Origin: Pseudomonadota bacterium
Lineage (GTDB): Bacteria > Pseudomonadota > Gammaproteobacteria > Burkholderiales > Burkholderiaceae_B
NCBI GenBank assembly: GCA_023389535.1
Contig: JAEWEH010000170.1
Span: 1-6,892 of the forward strand
Direction of reading: 5' to 3'
DNA: 6,892 nt
Position 1 is the first letter of the stretch. Every line of letters begins with the position of its first letter. Below the pieces are notes generated by a model. That model was not told the origin of the DNA. It saw nothing but the letters and a program-made list of their open reading frames with translations, and did no database searches. The translations under genes were made by a program, and so were the position numbers. This document shows positions 1 to 5,513 of the stretch, piece after piece.

Positions 1-1
1 C

Positions 2-538
2 CCAAAAAGCTATGCGGCGTATATGCGCCATCATTTGTTTCAGCACCTGAACTTTGACCCGTCGCGGTGCCACCTGCCCGATGGCTTGGCGGTGGACCTA
101 GACAACCATTGCGTGGAGTATTCGAGCAATATCCGGCAGCATGGCGGAATAGGGCTGCAACTGCTGGGCGTAGGAAGCAATGGCCACATTGGCTTTAACG
201 AGCCCGGTACGGCTTTCGACAGCCGCTGCCACGTGGTGCAGCTTTCCGAGCGGACCCGCCTGGACAACAGCCGCTTCTTCGAGAATGCCATGGTGCCTGC
301 CTCGGCCATTACCATGGGCATGCAGGACATCATGGAAGCGCACGAGATCCTGCTCATCGCCACTGGCGAAGCCAAGGCTCCGATCATCGCGGAGTTTTAT
401 GAAAACGATGTTACCGAAGCCATTCCCTTTACGCTATTGAAACGGCATCCGCGGGCGAAGATCATCCTGGACGAGGCCGCAGCGAGCCAGCTGTCGACCA
501 ACAGCATGCCAGAGCGTCGCGTGGCATCGGGCCGATAA
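2..538 (+). CDS. nagB: Glucosamine-6-phosphate deaminase, C-terminal part (5' end outside window)
   Basis: Cytosolic enzyme of amino-sugar catabolism that converts glucosamine-6-phosphate to fructose-6-phosphate and ammonia. The visible 178 residues align without a gap in the first part to E. coli NagB from about residue 82, so roughly 81 N-terminal residues, including the catalytic Asp72, lie outside. The ring-opening motif GVGSNGHIGFNEP is present: His62 and Glu67 of the fragment correspond to E. coli His143 and Glu148. The phosphate-binding Arg172 and Lys208 equivalents (Arg91 in NSRFF, Lys125 in GEAKA) are kept. E. coli Asp141 is Asn here, which I recall as common in Bacillus-type NagB. 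The E. coli allosteric residues Arg158, Lys160 and Thr161 are His, Val and Gln, which suggests a non-allosteric enzyme (inference). The reading frame is open to a TAA at 536-538. Family assignment is confident. Confidence 0.93.
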   Translation, partial: PKSYAAYMRHHLFQHLNFDPSRCHLPDGLAVDLDNHCVEYSSNIRQHGGIGLQLLGVGSNGHIGFNEPGTAFDSRCHVVQLSERTRLDNSRFFENAMVPASAITMGMQDIMEAHEILLIATGEAKAPIIAEFYENDVTEAIPFTLLKRHPRAKIILDEAAASQLSTNSMPERRVASGR

Positions 539-552
539 CGGAAAGAGCCAAC

Positions 553-577
553 AAAAAAGCCACCGTAACGGTGGCTT
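553..577 (-). terminator. Intrinsic terminator of tRNA-Ser
   Basis: A perfect stem GCCACCG/CGGTGGC with a 3-base loop (559-575) extends to 9 pairs through the flanking A-T pairs. On the - strand it is followed directly by six T's (complement of 553-558), about 27 bases after the tRNA 3' end. On the + strand the hairpin is followed by TTCAAAG only, so it would end nagB transcription poorly, though some two-way action is possible. Confidence 0.85.
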
Positions 578-603
578 CAAAGCATGTAACTGACTGAATT
601 TAC

Positions 604-693
604 TGGCGGACAGGGTGAGATTCGAACTCACGATACGCCTAAACGTATACCGGATTTCGAGTCCGGCGCATTCGACCACTCTGCCACCTGTCC
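604..693 (-). tRNA. tRNA-Ser, anticodon CGA
   Basis: Ninety bases read on the - strand. The 7-bp acceptor stem GGACAGG/CCTGTCC (687-693 with 608-614) is followed by discriminator G and an encoded CCA (604-606). The anticodon stem CCGGA/TCCGG encloses the 7-base loop CTCGAAA, giving anticodon CGA at 657-659, which reads UCG serine codons. The T arm carries GTTCGAATC. A long variable arm between the anticodon and T stems marks a class II tRNA, as expected for serine. It is transcribed away from the dehydrogenase gene and toward nagB, with its own terminator. I saw no repeat of its 3' end elsewhere in the window and no integrase. Confidence 0.97.
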
Positions 694-796
694 TGATAAG
701 CATTGCCGGCCGCGAAGTACCCAAGCTAAAAGCTCCAGGCTGTCCGCAAGCGCCAAAACCGGGTCGAAGGTTGGTGGCGCCTAACCAAGCAAGTCC

Positions 797-830
797 GCTA
801 TTCTAGCAAGAAATAAAAAAAACGCATAAT
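797..830. promoter_or_regulatory. AT-rich patch, candidate divergent promoters for tRNA-Ser and the dehydrogenase
   Basis: A markedly AT-rich run in an otherwise GC-rich gap (694-934). On the + strand CATAAT at 825-830 matches five of six bases of a -10 box and would start a leader of about 98 bases for the dehydrogenase. On the - strand TAGAAT (complement of 800-805) is a -10 candidate for the tRNA, leaving about 100 bases of 5' leader. Neither has a clear -35 box at 16-18 bases, so both are tentative. The rest of the gap shows nothing else I can name. Confidence 0.3.
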
Positions 831-925
831 CGGACTGCAAGCCGACGCATGCCACGCTATGGCGCCGGGTGCGGCGGTACACTAGCATGGATGTGTTCGA
901 CTTTTCATGGTCCAGACAAGAAAAA

Positions 926-930
926 AGGAA
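926..930 (+). promoter_or_regulatory. Ribosome binding site of the dehydrogenase
   Basis: AGGAA lies 4 bases before the ATG at 935, inside an A-rich run. It decides the start: the upstream in-frame ATG at 869 would add 22 residues that have no counterpart in the family and has no comparable site. Confidence 0.7.
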
Positions 931-934
931 CAAT

Positions 935-1717
935 ATGCTTACGGGAAAAAATGCGGTCATCACTGGCTCCACCAGCGGGATCGGCCTGGCGATTGCGCGT
1001 GAATTGGCTGCCAATGGCGCCAACGTGGTGATCAATGGCTTTGGCGACGCGGCCGCCATTGAAAAGGAAAGGGTCAATATTGAACTGGAGTTCGACGTCA
1101 AGGCCCGCTACATCAATGCTGATTTGACGCAGTCGGCGGCCACCCGCGCCTTCATCGGGCAGGCGGTCGAAGCGTTGGGCGGGATCGACATCCTGGTCAA
1201 TAATGCAGGCATTCAGCATACCGACCTGATTGAAGACTTTCCCGTTGATCGCTGGGACGCCATCATTGCGCTTAATCTGTCGGCGGTGTTCCACGGTACG
1301 GCCGCAGCCCTGCCGCATATGAAAAAACAAGGCTGCGGGCGCATTATCAATATTGCCTCGGCCCATGGTTTGGTCGCCTCGGCAAGCAAGTCCGCCTATG
1401 TGGCGGCCAAGCACGGTGTCGTGGGGTTGACGAAAGTCACCGCGCTTGAAAACGCGGGCAATGGCGTCACCTGCAACGCAATTTGCCCGGGCTGGGTCCG
1501 TACGGCCCTGGTGGAAAAACAAATCGAGGCGCTTGCGCAAAAGCGCGGCCTGGACATCGAAGCGGCCGCCAAGGAATTGCTGGCTGAAAAACAGCCGTCG
1601 CTGCAATTCGTGACGCCCAAGCAACTGGGCGGCGCAGCGGTATTCCTGGCCTCCGAGGCGGCGGATCAAATGACCGGTACCACCTTAAGCCTGGATGGGG
1701 GCTGGACAGCCCGGTGA
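935..1717 (+). CDS. D-3-hydroxybutyrate dehydrogenase (SDR family)
   Basis: Cytosolic NAD-dependent enzyme that interconverts D-3-hydroxybutyrate and acetoacetate, used to oxidise products of polyhydroxybutyrate breakdown. The 260 residues match the usual family length. Classical short-chain dehydrogenase motifs are in place: cofactor motif TGSTSGIG (10-17), NNAG (89-92), Asn114, and the catalytic Ser142, Tyr155 and Lys159. The substrate-pocket residues I recall from the Pseudomonas fragi structure (Gln94, His144, Lys152, Trp187, Gln196, Trp257) all occur at the same numbers, which separates this protein from acetoacetyl-CoA reductases and generic SDRs. The C-terminus, LSLDGGWTAR, is typical. 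The ATG at 935 is chosen for its ribosome binding site and because the protein then begins MLTGKNAVITG, as in relatives. The gene seems to stand alone, with 225 bases before yaaA. It is often named bdhA or hbdH. Confidence 0.95.
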   Translation: MLTGKNAVITGSTSGIGLAIARELAANGANVVINGFGDAAAIEKERVNIELEFDVKARYINADLTQSAATRAFIGQAVEALGGIDILVNNAGIQHTDLIEDFPVDRWDAIIALNLSAVFHGTAAALPHMKKQGCGRIINIASAHGLVASASKSAYVAAKHGVVGLTKVTALENAGNGVTCNAICPGWVRTALVEKQIEALAQKRGLDIEAAAKELLAEKQPSLQFVTPKQLGGAAVFLASEAADQMTGTTLSLDGGWTAR

Positions 1718-1737
1718 CTTGACAGCCCGCAGTTCTG

Positions 1738-1765
1738 CTTGCCGCCCTCGAGCGGCGGCGGCAAG
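1738..1765 (+). terminator. Perfect hairpin after the dehydrogenase, possible weak terminator
   Basis: A 9-bp perfect stem CTTGCCGCC/GGCGGCAAG (1738-1746 with 1757-1765) with a 10-base loop begins 21 bases after the stop codon. The position fits a transcript end. No T-run follows (the next bases are GGCTAAGCGG), so it is not a standard intrinsic terminator. It may instead protect the 3' end or work with Rho. Confidence 0.4.
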
Positions 1766-1892
1766 GGCTAAGCGGTTTCCTCGTCCGGACGCGCTGCATC
1801 GATCGTAGCGGCGTACCGGGCACCCGCCTGGCACAGCGCTACCTCTTGCGCCGCAAAGGCAAGCCGCAGTGCCATGCATGAAGGCACCCATT

Positions 1893-1916
1893 GCTCATGC
1901 TGGGGCCAGCATGAGC
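1893..1916. repeat. 24-bp perfect palindrome upstream of yaaA
   Basis: GCTCATGCTGG (1893-1903) and its exact reverse complement CCAGCATGAGC (1906-1916) are separated by GG. It ends about 12 bases before the yaaA ribosome binding site. It could be an operator for a dimeric regulator or an RNA hairpin in the 5' leader. No T-run follows, so it is not a terminator. It does not resemble the ATAG-type OxyR site I know. Confidence 0.7.
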
Positions 1917-1928
1917 CGACACGCATAG

Positions 1929-1935
1929 AAGGAAG
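1929..1935 (+). promoter_or_regulatory. Ribosome binding site of yaaA
   Basis: AAGGAAG lies 7 bases before the ATG at 1943. It selects this start over the in-frame ATG at 1874, whose extra 23 residues would be read through the palindrome and are absent from the family. Confidence 0.75.
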
Positions 1936-1942
1936 AAATACG

Positions 1943-2728
1943 ATGTTGTTGCTACTGTCGCCGGCGAAGAAGCTGGATTACGATACGCCGGTCAGGACCA
2001 CTTTGCATACGCAGCCGATGTTCATTGACCAGGCATCGGCGCTTATCAAGGTATTGAAGAAGAAATCAGCGGCGCAGGTCGCCGAGTTGATGAAGCTCAG
2101 CGATGCTCTGGCCAACTTGAATGTCGAGCGCTATGCGGCCTGGAAGCCAGTTTTCGATACCAGCAATTCCCGCCAGGCGGTGTTGGCCTTCAACGGCGAT
2201 GTCTACGAAGGCCTGGATGCCAGCAGCCTTTCCGACGCCAAATTGAAATGGGCGCAGGACCACGTACGCTTGCTCAGCGGTCTGTACGGAGTGCTGCGTC
2301 CGCTGGATCTCATCCGGCCGTACCGCCTGGAAATGGGCACGCGGCTGGCTACGCCCCAGGGGGCGAATCTGTACGAGTTCTGGGGCGATTCCATTGCGCA
2401 ACACTTGAACGACCATCTGGCGGAAAGCGCCAAAGGCAAAAAGGGCGAAGCCATCGTATTGAACCTGGCGTCCGAAGAGTATTTCAAGTCGGTGGATCTG
2501 AAGGTTCTGCGGGCGCGCGTGGTGCAATGCGTCTTTCAGGATTACAAGAACGGTGCATGGAAAGTCATCAGCTTCCATGCCAAGCGCGCCCGGGGGCTGA
2601 TGGCGCGCTACGTCATTGACCACAAGGTCGGCGAAGTCGACGATCTGCAGGGTTTCGACGCCGAAGGCTATGCGTATGCTGCGCCGGAGTCCACCGCCGA
2701 CAAACTGGTGTTCCGGCGCAAGGCTTAA
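1943..2728 (+). CDS. yaaA: Peroxide stress protein YaaA (UPF0246/DUF328)
   Basis: Cytosolic protein which in E. coli lowers free intracellular iron during hydrogen peroxide stress and so limits Fenton damage to DNA and proteins; a DNA-binding fold has also been described for it. The 261 residues compare with 258 in E. coli. Family landmarks are all visible: LSPAK at 5-9 right after the start, LMKLSDALANLN (49-60), FNGDVYEGLDA (83-93), SGLYGVLRPLDLIRPYRLEM (112-131), NLASEEYFKSV (174-184) and FHAKRARGLMARYVI (211-225). No signal peptide or membrane segment is present. Upstream is a perfect palindrome (1893-1916). Downstream the gene converges on the FUSC gene, with only 4 bases between stop codons and no terminator. 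In E. coli yaaA is under OxyR control; I see no clear OxyR site here, so regulation is unknown. Confidence 0.95.
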   Translation: MLLLLSPAKKLDYDTPVRTTLHTQPMFIDQASALIKVLKKKSAAQVAELMKLSDALANLNVERYAAWKPVFDTSNSRQAVLAFNGDVYEGLDASSLSDAKLKWAQDHVRLLSGLYGVLRPLDLIRPYRLEMGTRLATPQGANLYEFWGDSIAQHLNDHLAESAKGKKGEAIVLNLASEEYFKSVDLKVLRARVVQCVFQDYKNGAWKVISFHAKRARGLMARYVIDHKVGEVDDLQGFDAEGYAYAAPESTADKLVFRRKA

Positions 2729-2732
2729 GTGC

Positions 2733-5063
2733 TCAGGCCGGTCCTGCTGCCGGTTCGGCGTGCATCGGCGCCCGGGATATCGCCAGTCCGCGCATTTCCT
2801 GCCGTATCAGCTGCGCCGCCTTCACCATCTGCCTGATCGGATAGGCCAGCGCAGCCAGTTCGCCCTCGGTCTCGATGGAGGCTGGGGGATCCGCCTCTTC
2901 GCCCTTCAGGTACAACTCGATCGCATCCAGCGATTTCTGTATGCCTTCCGGCACGCTGGTCAGGCCCGCCAGGATCGGCACCGCCGACGTGATCTGCATG
3001 GCGAGCACATGGTTTTGTATCAACAGGTTGTTCAGTTCCGGGACGTTATTCTGGCGGCGAACGGGCTCGTCCATCATGCGGTAGAACGCCGCGGCGAAAT
3101 TGCTGAAGGCGATATGCATGTTCTTGCGCGCCAGGCGCCAGCGCATTTCAGCCTCATGTTGTTCCGCGTCCAGCTTGGCCAGTCCGGATGCGGGCGTCAG
3201 GCTGGCCTTTTGCCCTTTCGTCTCCGCAGGACCATCGCTGCGCGCAGTGGCATTTGCCGTCGTAGCCGCCTGCAGTTGCAGATGTGCGGCGGCCTGTTCA
3301 CGGCTGAGCCGGGCGTATGTCAGCCCTGAGGACAGAAATTCCAAATTGTTCTTCAGTGCGGCCCGCGCCAGCGAGGGCATGAAGCTTTGCTCCCACCAAG
3401 GCAGGATGTAGCTGCAAAGCAGTGCAAGTCCACAGCCGACAAACGTGTCGATCAGGCGCTCGCCAATGACCGAAGCCGAACCTGGGGCAAGGAAGTGAAA
3501 GACAAGCAGCACGAACACCGTGTTGAAAATGGCGGCGGCCATAAAGTTCACCTGGATCAGGCTGTAGCCCAAGACGCAGGTGACGACGAGGACAGCCAGG
3601 TAAATATCCGTGCTCTGCGTCAGCTTGAACAGCATCAGCGCCAATCCGCAGCCGATCAACGTGCCCGCCAGGCGCCAGCCGTTGCGCTGCCGGGTCAGGG
3701 CAAAGCCGGGTTTCATGACAACGATGATGGTCAGCACGATCCAATAACTGTGTGCGCTTAGCCCGGGCGCCATAGCCGCCAAAACCGACGTCCGGGGCAG
3801 GGCAAAGCCGGCAGTCATGGCCAGCAAGGCCGCGATTGCGACCCGGATGGCATAGCGAAAATGGGATGAATCCATGCGCAGGTTGCTGGTCAACATGCCC
3901 AGACGCCATTTTTTTCGCGACAGGAAACGATCCAGGGACTTATCCAGCCGCATGTCCACCAGGCCGGTGGCCGATGTGTCGCTAAGGTGTGCAGCCATGC
4001 GGTCGACCAACCGGGTGATGTTGCGCAGGCGGCGCAACACTTGTACGAGCAGGGCATAGGTTTCGGGGTCGGCGTCCGCCATGCCGGCCTGGCGGTACTT
4101 TTCCAGTTCGTATTCCATTGCGCGCAACTCTGCCTTGACGCTATTACGCTCCTTGGCATGGCGGTTGCGCGCCACGTTTAGTGCGATGTAGGACACATCG
4201 AGCGCAAGCTTGCGCAAGGCATCTCGCGCGAAGAGCAGGATATCGCTGTCGGGCAGGTTGCGGCGTAAAGTCGCGTAGTCGGTATGGGTGGCCACCAGGC
4301 TGTCCAGCAAGGCCACCATGTCGATGAAAATATTCAATGACATGATGCGCCTGCGGTCGGCCAGGCCACGGCTACCTTTGGGCAGTTCGCGCAGCACGGT
4401 GTCGCGCGCAGCCTGGTGGGCATCGGTCATTGCTGACTGGGTATGGATCAATTGCCTGTAGCTGGCGTCCAGGTCGGAATTCACATCGTAGAACTGCGAA
4501 CGCGCCTTCATGTATTCCGCGGTCGCGAATAGCGCCACCGACAGCGCTTGCTGTTCTTCGCGGTGCCATAGCAAGCGGTGCGCCAGCAGGCTGTAGCCAA
4601 AGTAAAACAGCCCGCCGGCGAAAGAATAAATCGTGTGCTGCAGCACTTGATGGGGATCCAGCGGCTCGCGCATGGTCAGCGTCATGATGAGCAGGCAGGC
4701 GAAGCCGAGCAGCCCGCCCTGCTTGCCAAAGACCGTCAGCATGGAGAACAGGAAGCAAAGGGCAGGCACCAGCAGCCAGATTAGCAGGCTGTGGGATGAA
4801 GCCAGGCCTGTCACGGCCGCCGTGGCGGAGCCGAGCAAGATCGCAGCCAGCATGCCGTTGACGCCGTAGCGCCGGGGCCCGCCCGGCTGGTCGATGATGG
4901 CCACGCAGGCCGCGCCGATGGCCGCGATCATGCCGACGCTGTACATGTGGAATACGCCCACCAGCACCAAGGCCGGCAATAAGACACCGATGGCCTGCCG
5001 CAGGCCGCCAAAGAAGTGGTGGCTGTAGAAAAAGCGCTGTAGTTGGGGTAGGCGTGTGATCAT
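2733..5063 (-). CDS. FUSC-family inner-membrane protein, YccS-like
   Basis: A 776-residue integral membrane protein with the two-unit layout of the FUSC/YccS/aromatic-acid-exporter family. The first hydrophobic block spans about residues 22-163 (around six segments). A long hydrophilic, mostly helical region follows (about 165-400, rich in Arg, Asp and Glu). The second hydrophobic block spans about 402-555 and contains the KPGFALTRQRNGWRLAGT motif (451-468) typical of the family. The C-terminal cytosolic part (556-776) has an Ala/Thr/Gly-rich low-complexity linker near 590-630. E. coli YccS has about 717 residues. Function is poorly known: relatives are proposed exporters of aromatic acids or other small molecules, and the substrate here cannot be read from sequence. 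The ATG at 5061-5063 is the only plausible start, but no Shine-Dalgarno sequence precedes it. It diverges from ilvI and converges on yaaA. I see no membrane-fusion partner gene beside it. Confidence 0.88.
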   Translation of the reverse strand: MITRLPQLQRFFYSHHFFGGLRQAIGVLLPALVLVGVFHMYSVGMIAAIGAACVAIIDQPGGPRRYGVNGMLAAILLGSATAAVTGLASSHSLLIWLLVPALCFLFSMLTVFGKQGGLLGFACLLIMTLTMREPLDPHQVLQHTIYSFAGGLFYFGYSLLAHRLLWHREEQQALSVALFATAEYMKARSQFYDVNSDLDASYRQLIHTQSAMTDAHQAARDTVLRELPKGSRGLADRRRIMSLNIFIDMVALLDSLVATHTDYATLRRNLPDSDILLFARDALRKLALDVSYIALNVARNRHAKERNSVKAELRAMEYELEKYRQAGMADADPETYALLVQVLRRLRNITRLVDRMAAHLSDTSATGLVDMRLDKSLDRFLSRKKWRLGMLTSNLRMDSSHFRYAIRVAIAALLAMTAGFALPRTSVLAAMAPGLSAHSYWIVLTIIVVMKPGFALTRQRNGWRLAGTLIGCGLALMLFKLTQSTDIYLAVLVVTCVLGYSLIQVNFMAAAIFNTVFVLLVFHFLAPGSASVIGERLIDTFVGCGLALLCSYILPWWEQSFMPSLARAALKNNLEFLSSGLTYARLSREQAAAHLQLQAATTANATARSDGPAETKGQKASLTPASGLAKLDAEQHEAEMRWRLARKNMHIAFSNFAAAFYRMMDEPVRRQNNVPELNNLLIQNHVLAMQITSAVPILAGLTSVPEGIQKSLDAIELYLKGEEADPPASIETEGELAALAYPIRQMVKAAQLIRQEMRGLAISRAPMHAEPAAGPA

Positions 5064-5090
5064 GCTGGCCGAGCGTAGAGGATCATCGCA

Positions 5091-5096
5091 AGTATA
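5091..5096 (-). promoter_or_regulatory. Candidate -10 box for the FUSC gene
   Basis: On the - strand TATACT (complement of AGTATA at 5091-5096) matches five of six bases of the -10 consensus and lies 28 bases before the start codon, giving a short leader. No recognisable -35 box sits 17 bases upstream, where the sequence is GC-rich. Tentative. Confidence 0.35.
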
Positions 5097-5128
5097 GAAG
5101 GTATCTGCGTCGGCCCGGCGGCTTTATT

Positions 5129-5159
5129 GCATGGGGCGCCGGCCGCAGGCGCCCCATGC
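5129..5159. repeat. Perfect 12-bp inverted repeat in the divergent gap
   Basis: GCATGGGGCGCC (5129-5140) and GGCGCCCCATGC (5148-5159) are exact reverse complements with a 7-base loop. As RNA on the + strand this is a very stable hairpin, and its 5' arm contains the candidate ATG of the ilvI leader peptide. No T-run follows on either strand, so it is not a terminator. It may be an RNA element of the ilvI leader or a DNA operator between divergent genes. Confidence 0.75.
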
Positions 5160-5235
5160 GGATTTGATTCTATTACTGCAACGCGGTACATTACTACGTT
5201 GCGTCGCTTCAGCATCCCGTTGCGACGCATATTAG
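5131..5235 (+). CDS. Putative ilvI leader peptide (attenuation control)
   Basis: A 34-codon ORF too short for usual gene calls. Residues 12-16 read L-I-L-L-L and residues 21-22 read L-L, with Val at 25. That is six Leu, one Ile and one Val within 14 codons. The six Leu codons are TTG, CTA, TTA, CTG, TTA and CTA, whereas none of the 459 ilvI codons in view is TTA or CTA; such rare, tightly grouped codons are the mark of a leader peptide whose translation senses charged tRNA. The stop TAG (5233-5235) lies 10 bases before a strong terminator hairpin. The start is uncertain: ATG 5131 has only a weak GGCGG site (5117-5121) and sits in a stable hairpin; TTG 5164 is the alternative. It precedes ilvI by 278 bases. 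The peptide itself is not expected to have a function. Confidence 0.62.
   Translation: MGRRPQAPHADLILLLQRGTLLRCVASASRCDAY
5200..5229 (+). promoter_or_regulatory. Leader stem-loop between Leu codons and terminator
   Basis: TGCGTCGC (5200-5207) pairs perfectly with GCGACGCA (5222-5229) across a 14-base loop, directly after the Leu codon cluster. A competing stem forms between GCAACG (5178-5183, inside the Leu region) and CGTTGC (5197-5202); a second CGTTGC copy (5218-5223) could replace the first. Mutually exclusive stems here are what a ribosome-sensing attenuator needs. Confidence 0.55.
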
Positions 5236-5245
5236 GCTCTTTCGC

Positions 5246-5268
5246 CCGGGCTATCCGCCCGGTTTTTT
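5246..5268 (+). terminator. Intrinsic terminator in the ilvI leader (attenuator)
   Basis: CCGGGC (5246-5251) pairs with GCCCGG (5257-5262) across a 5-base loop, all G-C pairs, followed by six T's (5263-5268). This is a textbook Rho-independent terminator on the + strand, yet no gene ends before it: it lies after a Leu-rich mini-ORF and 245 bases before the ilvI start. That position makes it a transcription attenuator rather than a gene-end terminator. Confidence 0.85.
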
Positions 5269-5513
5269 GCGCCTGTCTTACTTTGCCGTTGGCCGCGTCA
5301 CAAGCGTGTGTTGCCAAGGCTTCCGTTTCTACCTCCCGCGTTCATTTGAACGCTAGTGCTGTGTTTCGATGAATCCGCGTCGGAACGGCAAGGTGTCTGG
5401 GCGGCGTGGCTCTGTGAGCCATAAAGCGCCAGGTCATGTTGCCGTAACTGGCTAAGGTTCTGGTCCTGCGGGGCCGGTCGGGGCAGCAGTGCTGGTTACG
5501 AAAGGAATACAAC
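5269..5513 (+). other. Structured untranslated region between attenuator and ilvI
   Basis: No credible gene here. A hairpin TGGCTC/GAGCCA (5407-5412 with 5416-5421) has a 3-base loop and may be lengthened by CTGG-type pairing on both sides. A long-range stem CGTAACTGGC/GCTGGTTACG (5443-5452 with 5491-5500; eight Watson-Crick and two G-U pairs) ends exactly where the ribosome binding site begins. A weak second promoter, TTGAAC (5346-5351) and ATGAAT (5369-5374) spaced 17, would bypass the attenuator, but its -10 match is only three of six. Confidence 0.45.
5501..5507 (+). promoter_or_regulatory. Ribosome binding site of ilvI
   Basis: AAAGGAA ends 6 bases before the ATG at 5514. It directly follows the 3' arm of the long-range stem at 5491-5500, so stem stability could affect its access. 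Confidence 0.75.

Noticed and set aside
553..577. Hairpin as the nagB terminator
   Set aside because: The T-run lies on the - strand side and fits the tRNA; on the + strand only TTCAAAG follows, so a nagB role is at best secondary.
604..693. tRNA-Ser as an attachment site for an integrated element
   Set aside because: No integrase, no direct repeat of the tRNA 3' end and no composition shift is seen in the window; both flanks hold housekeeping genes.
905..1669. 254-codon open frame on the - strand opposite the dehydrogenase
   Set aside because: It mirrors a strongly supported SDR gene; it has no domain, no ribosome binding site evidence and a composition typical of antisense frames.
2066..2623. 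185-codon open frame on the - strand opposite yaaA
   Set aside because: Antisense shadow of a clear YaaA protein with all family motifs.
5060..5317. 85-codon frame on the - strand in the divergent gap
   Set aside because: It runs antisense to the leader ORF and terminator and overlaps the FUSC start; no ribosome binding site or family is visible.
5127..5372. 81-codon frame with a TTG start in the ilvI leader
   Set aside because: It runs straight through the attenuator terminator, starts at TTG inside the stable hairpin, and matches no family I recognise. The Leu-rich frame one base over explains the region better.
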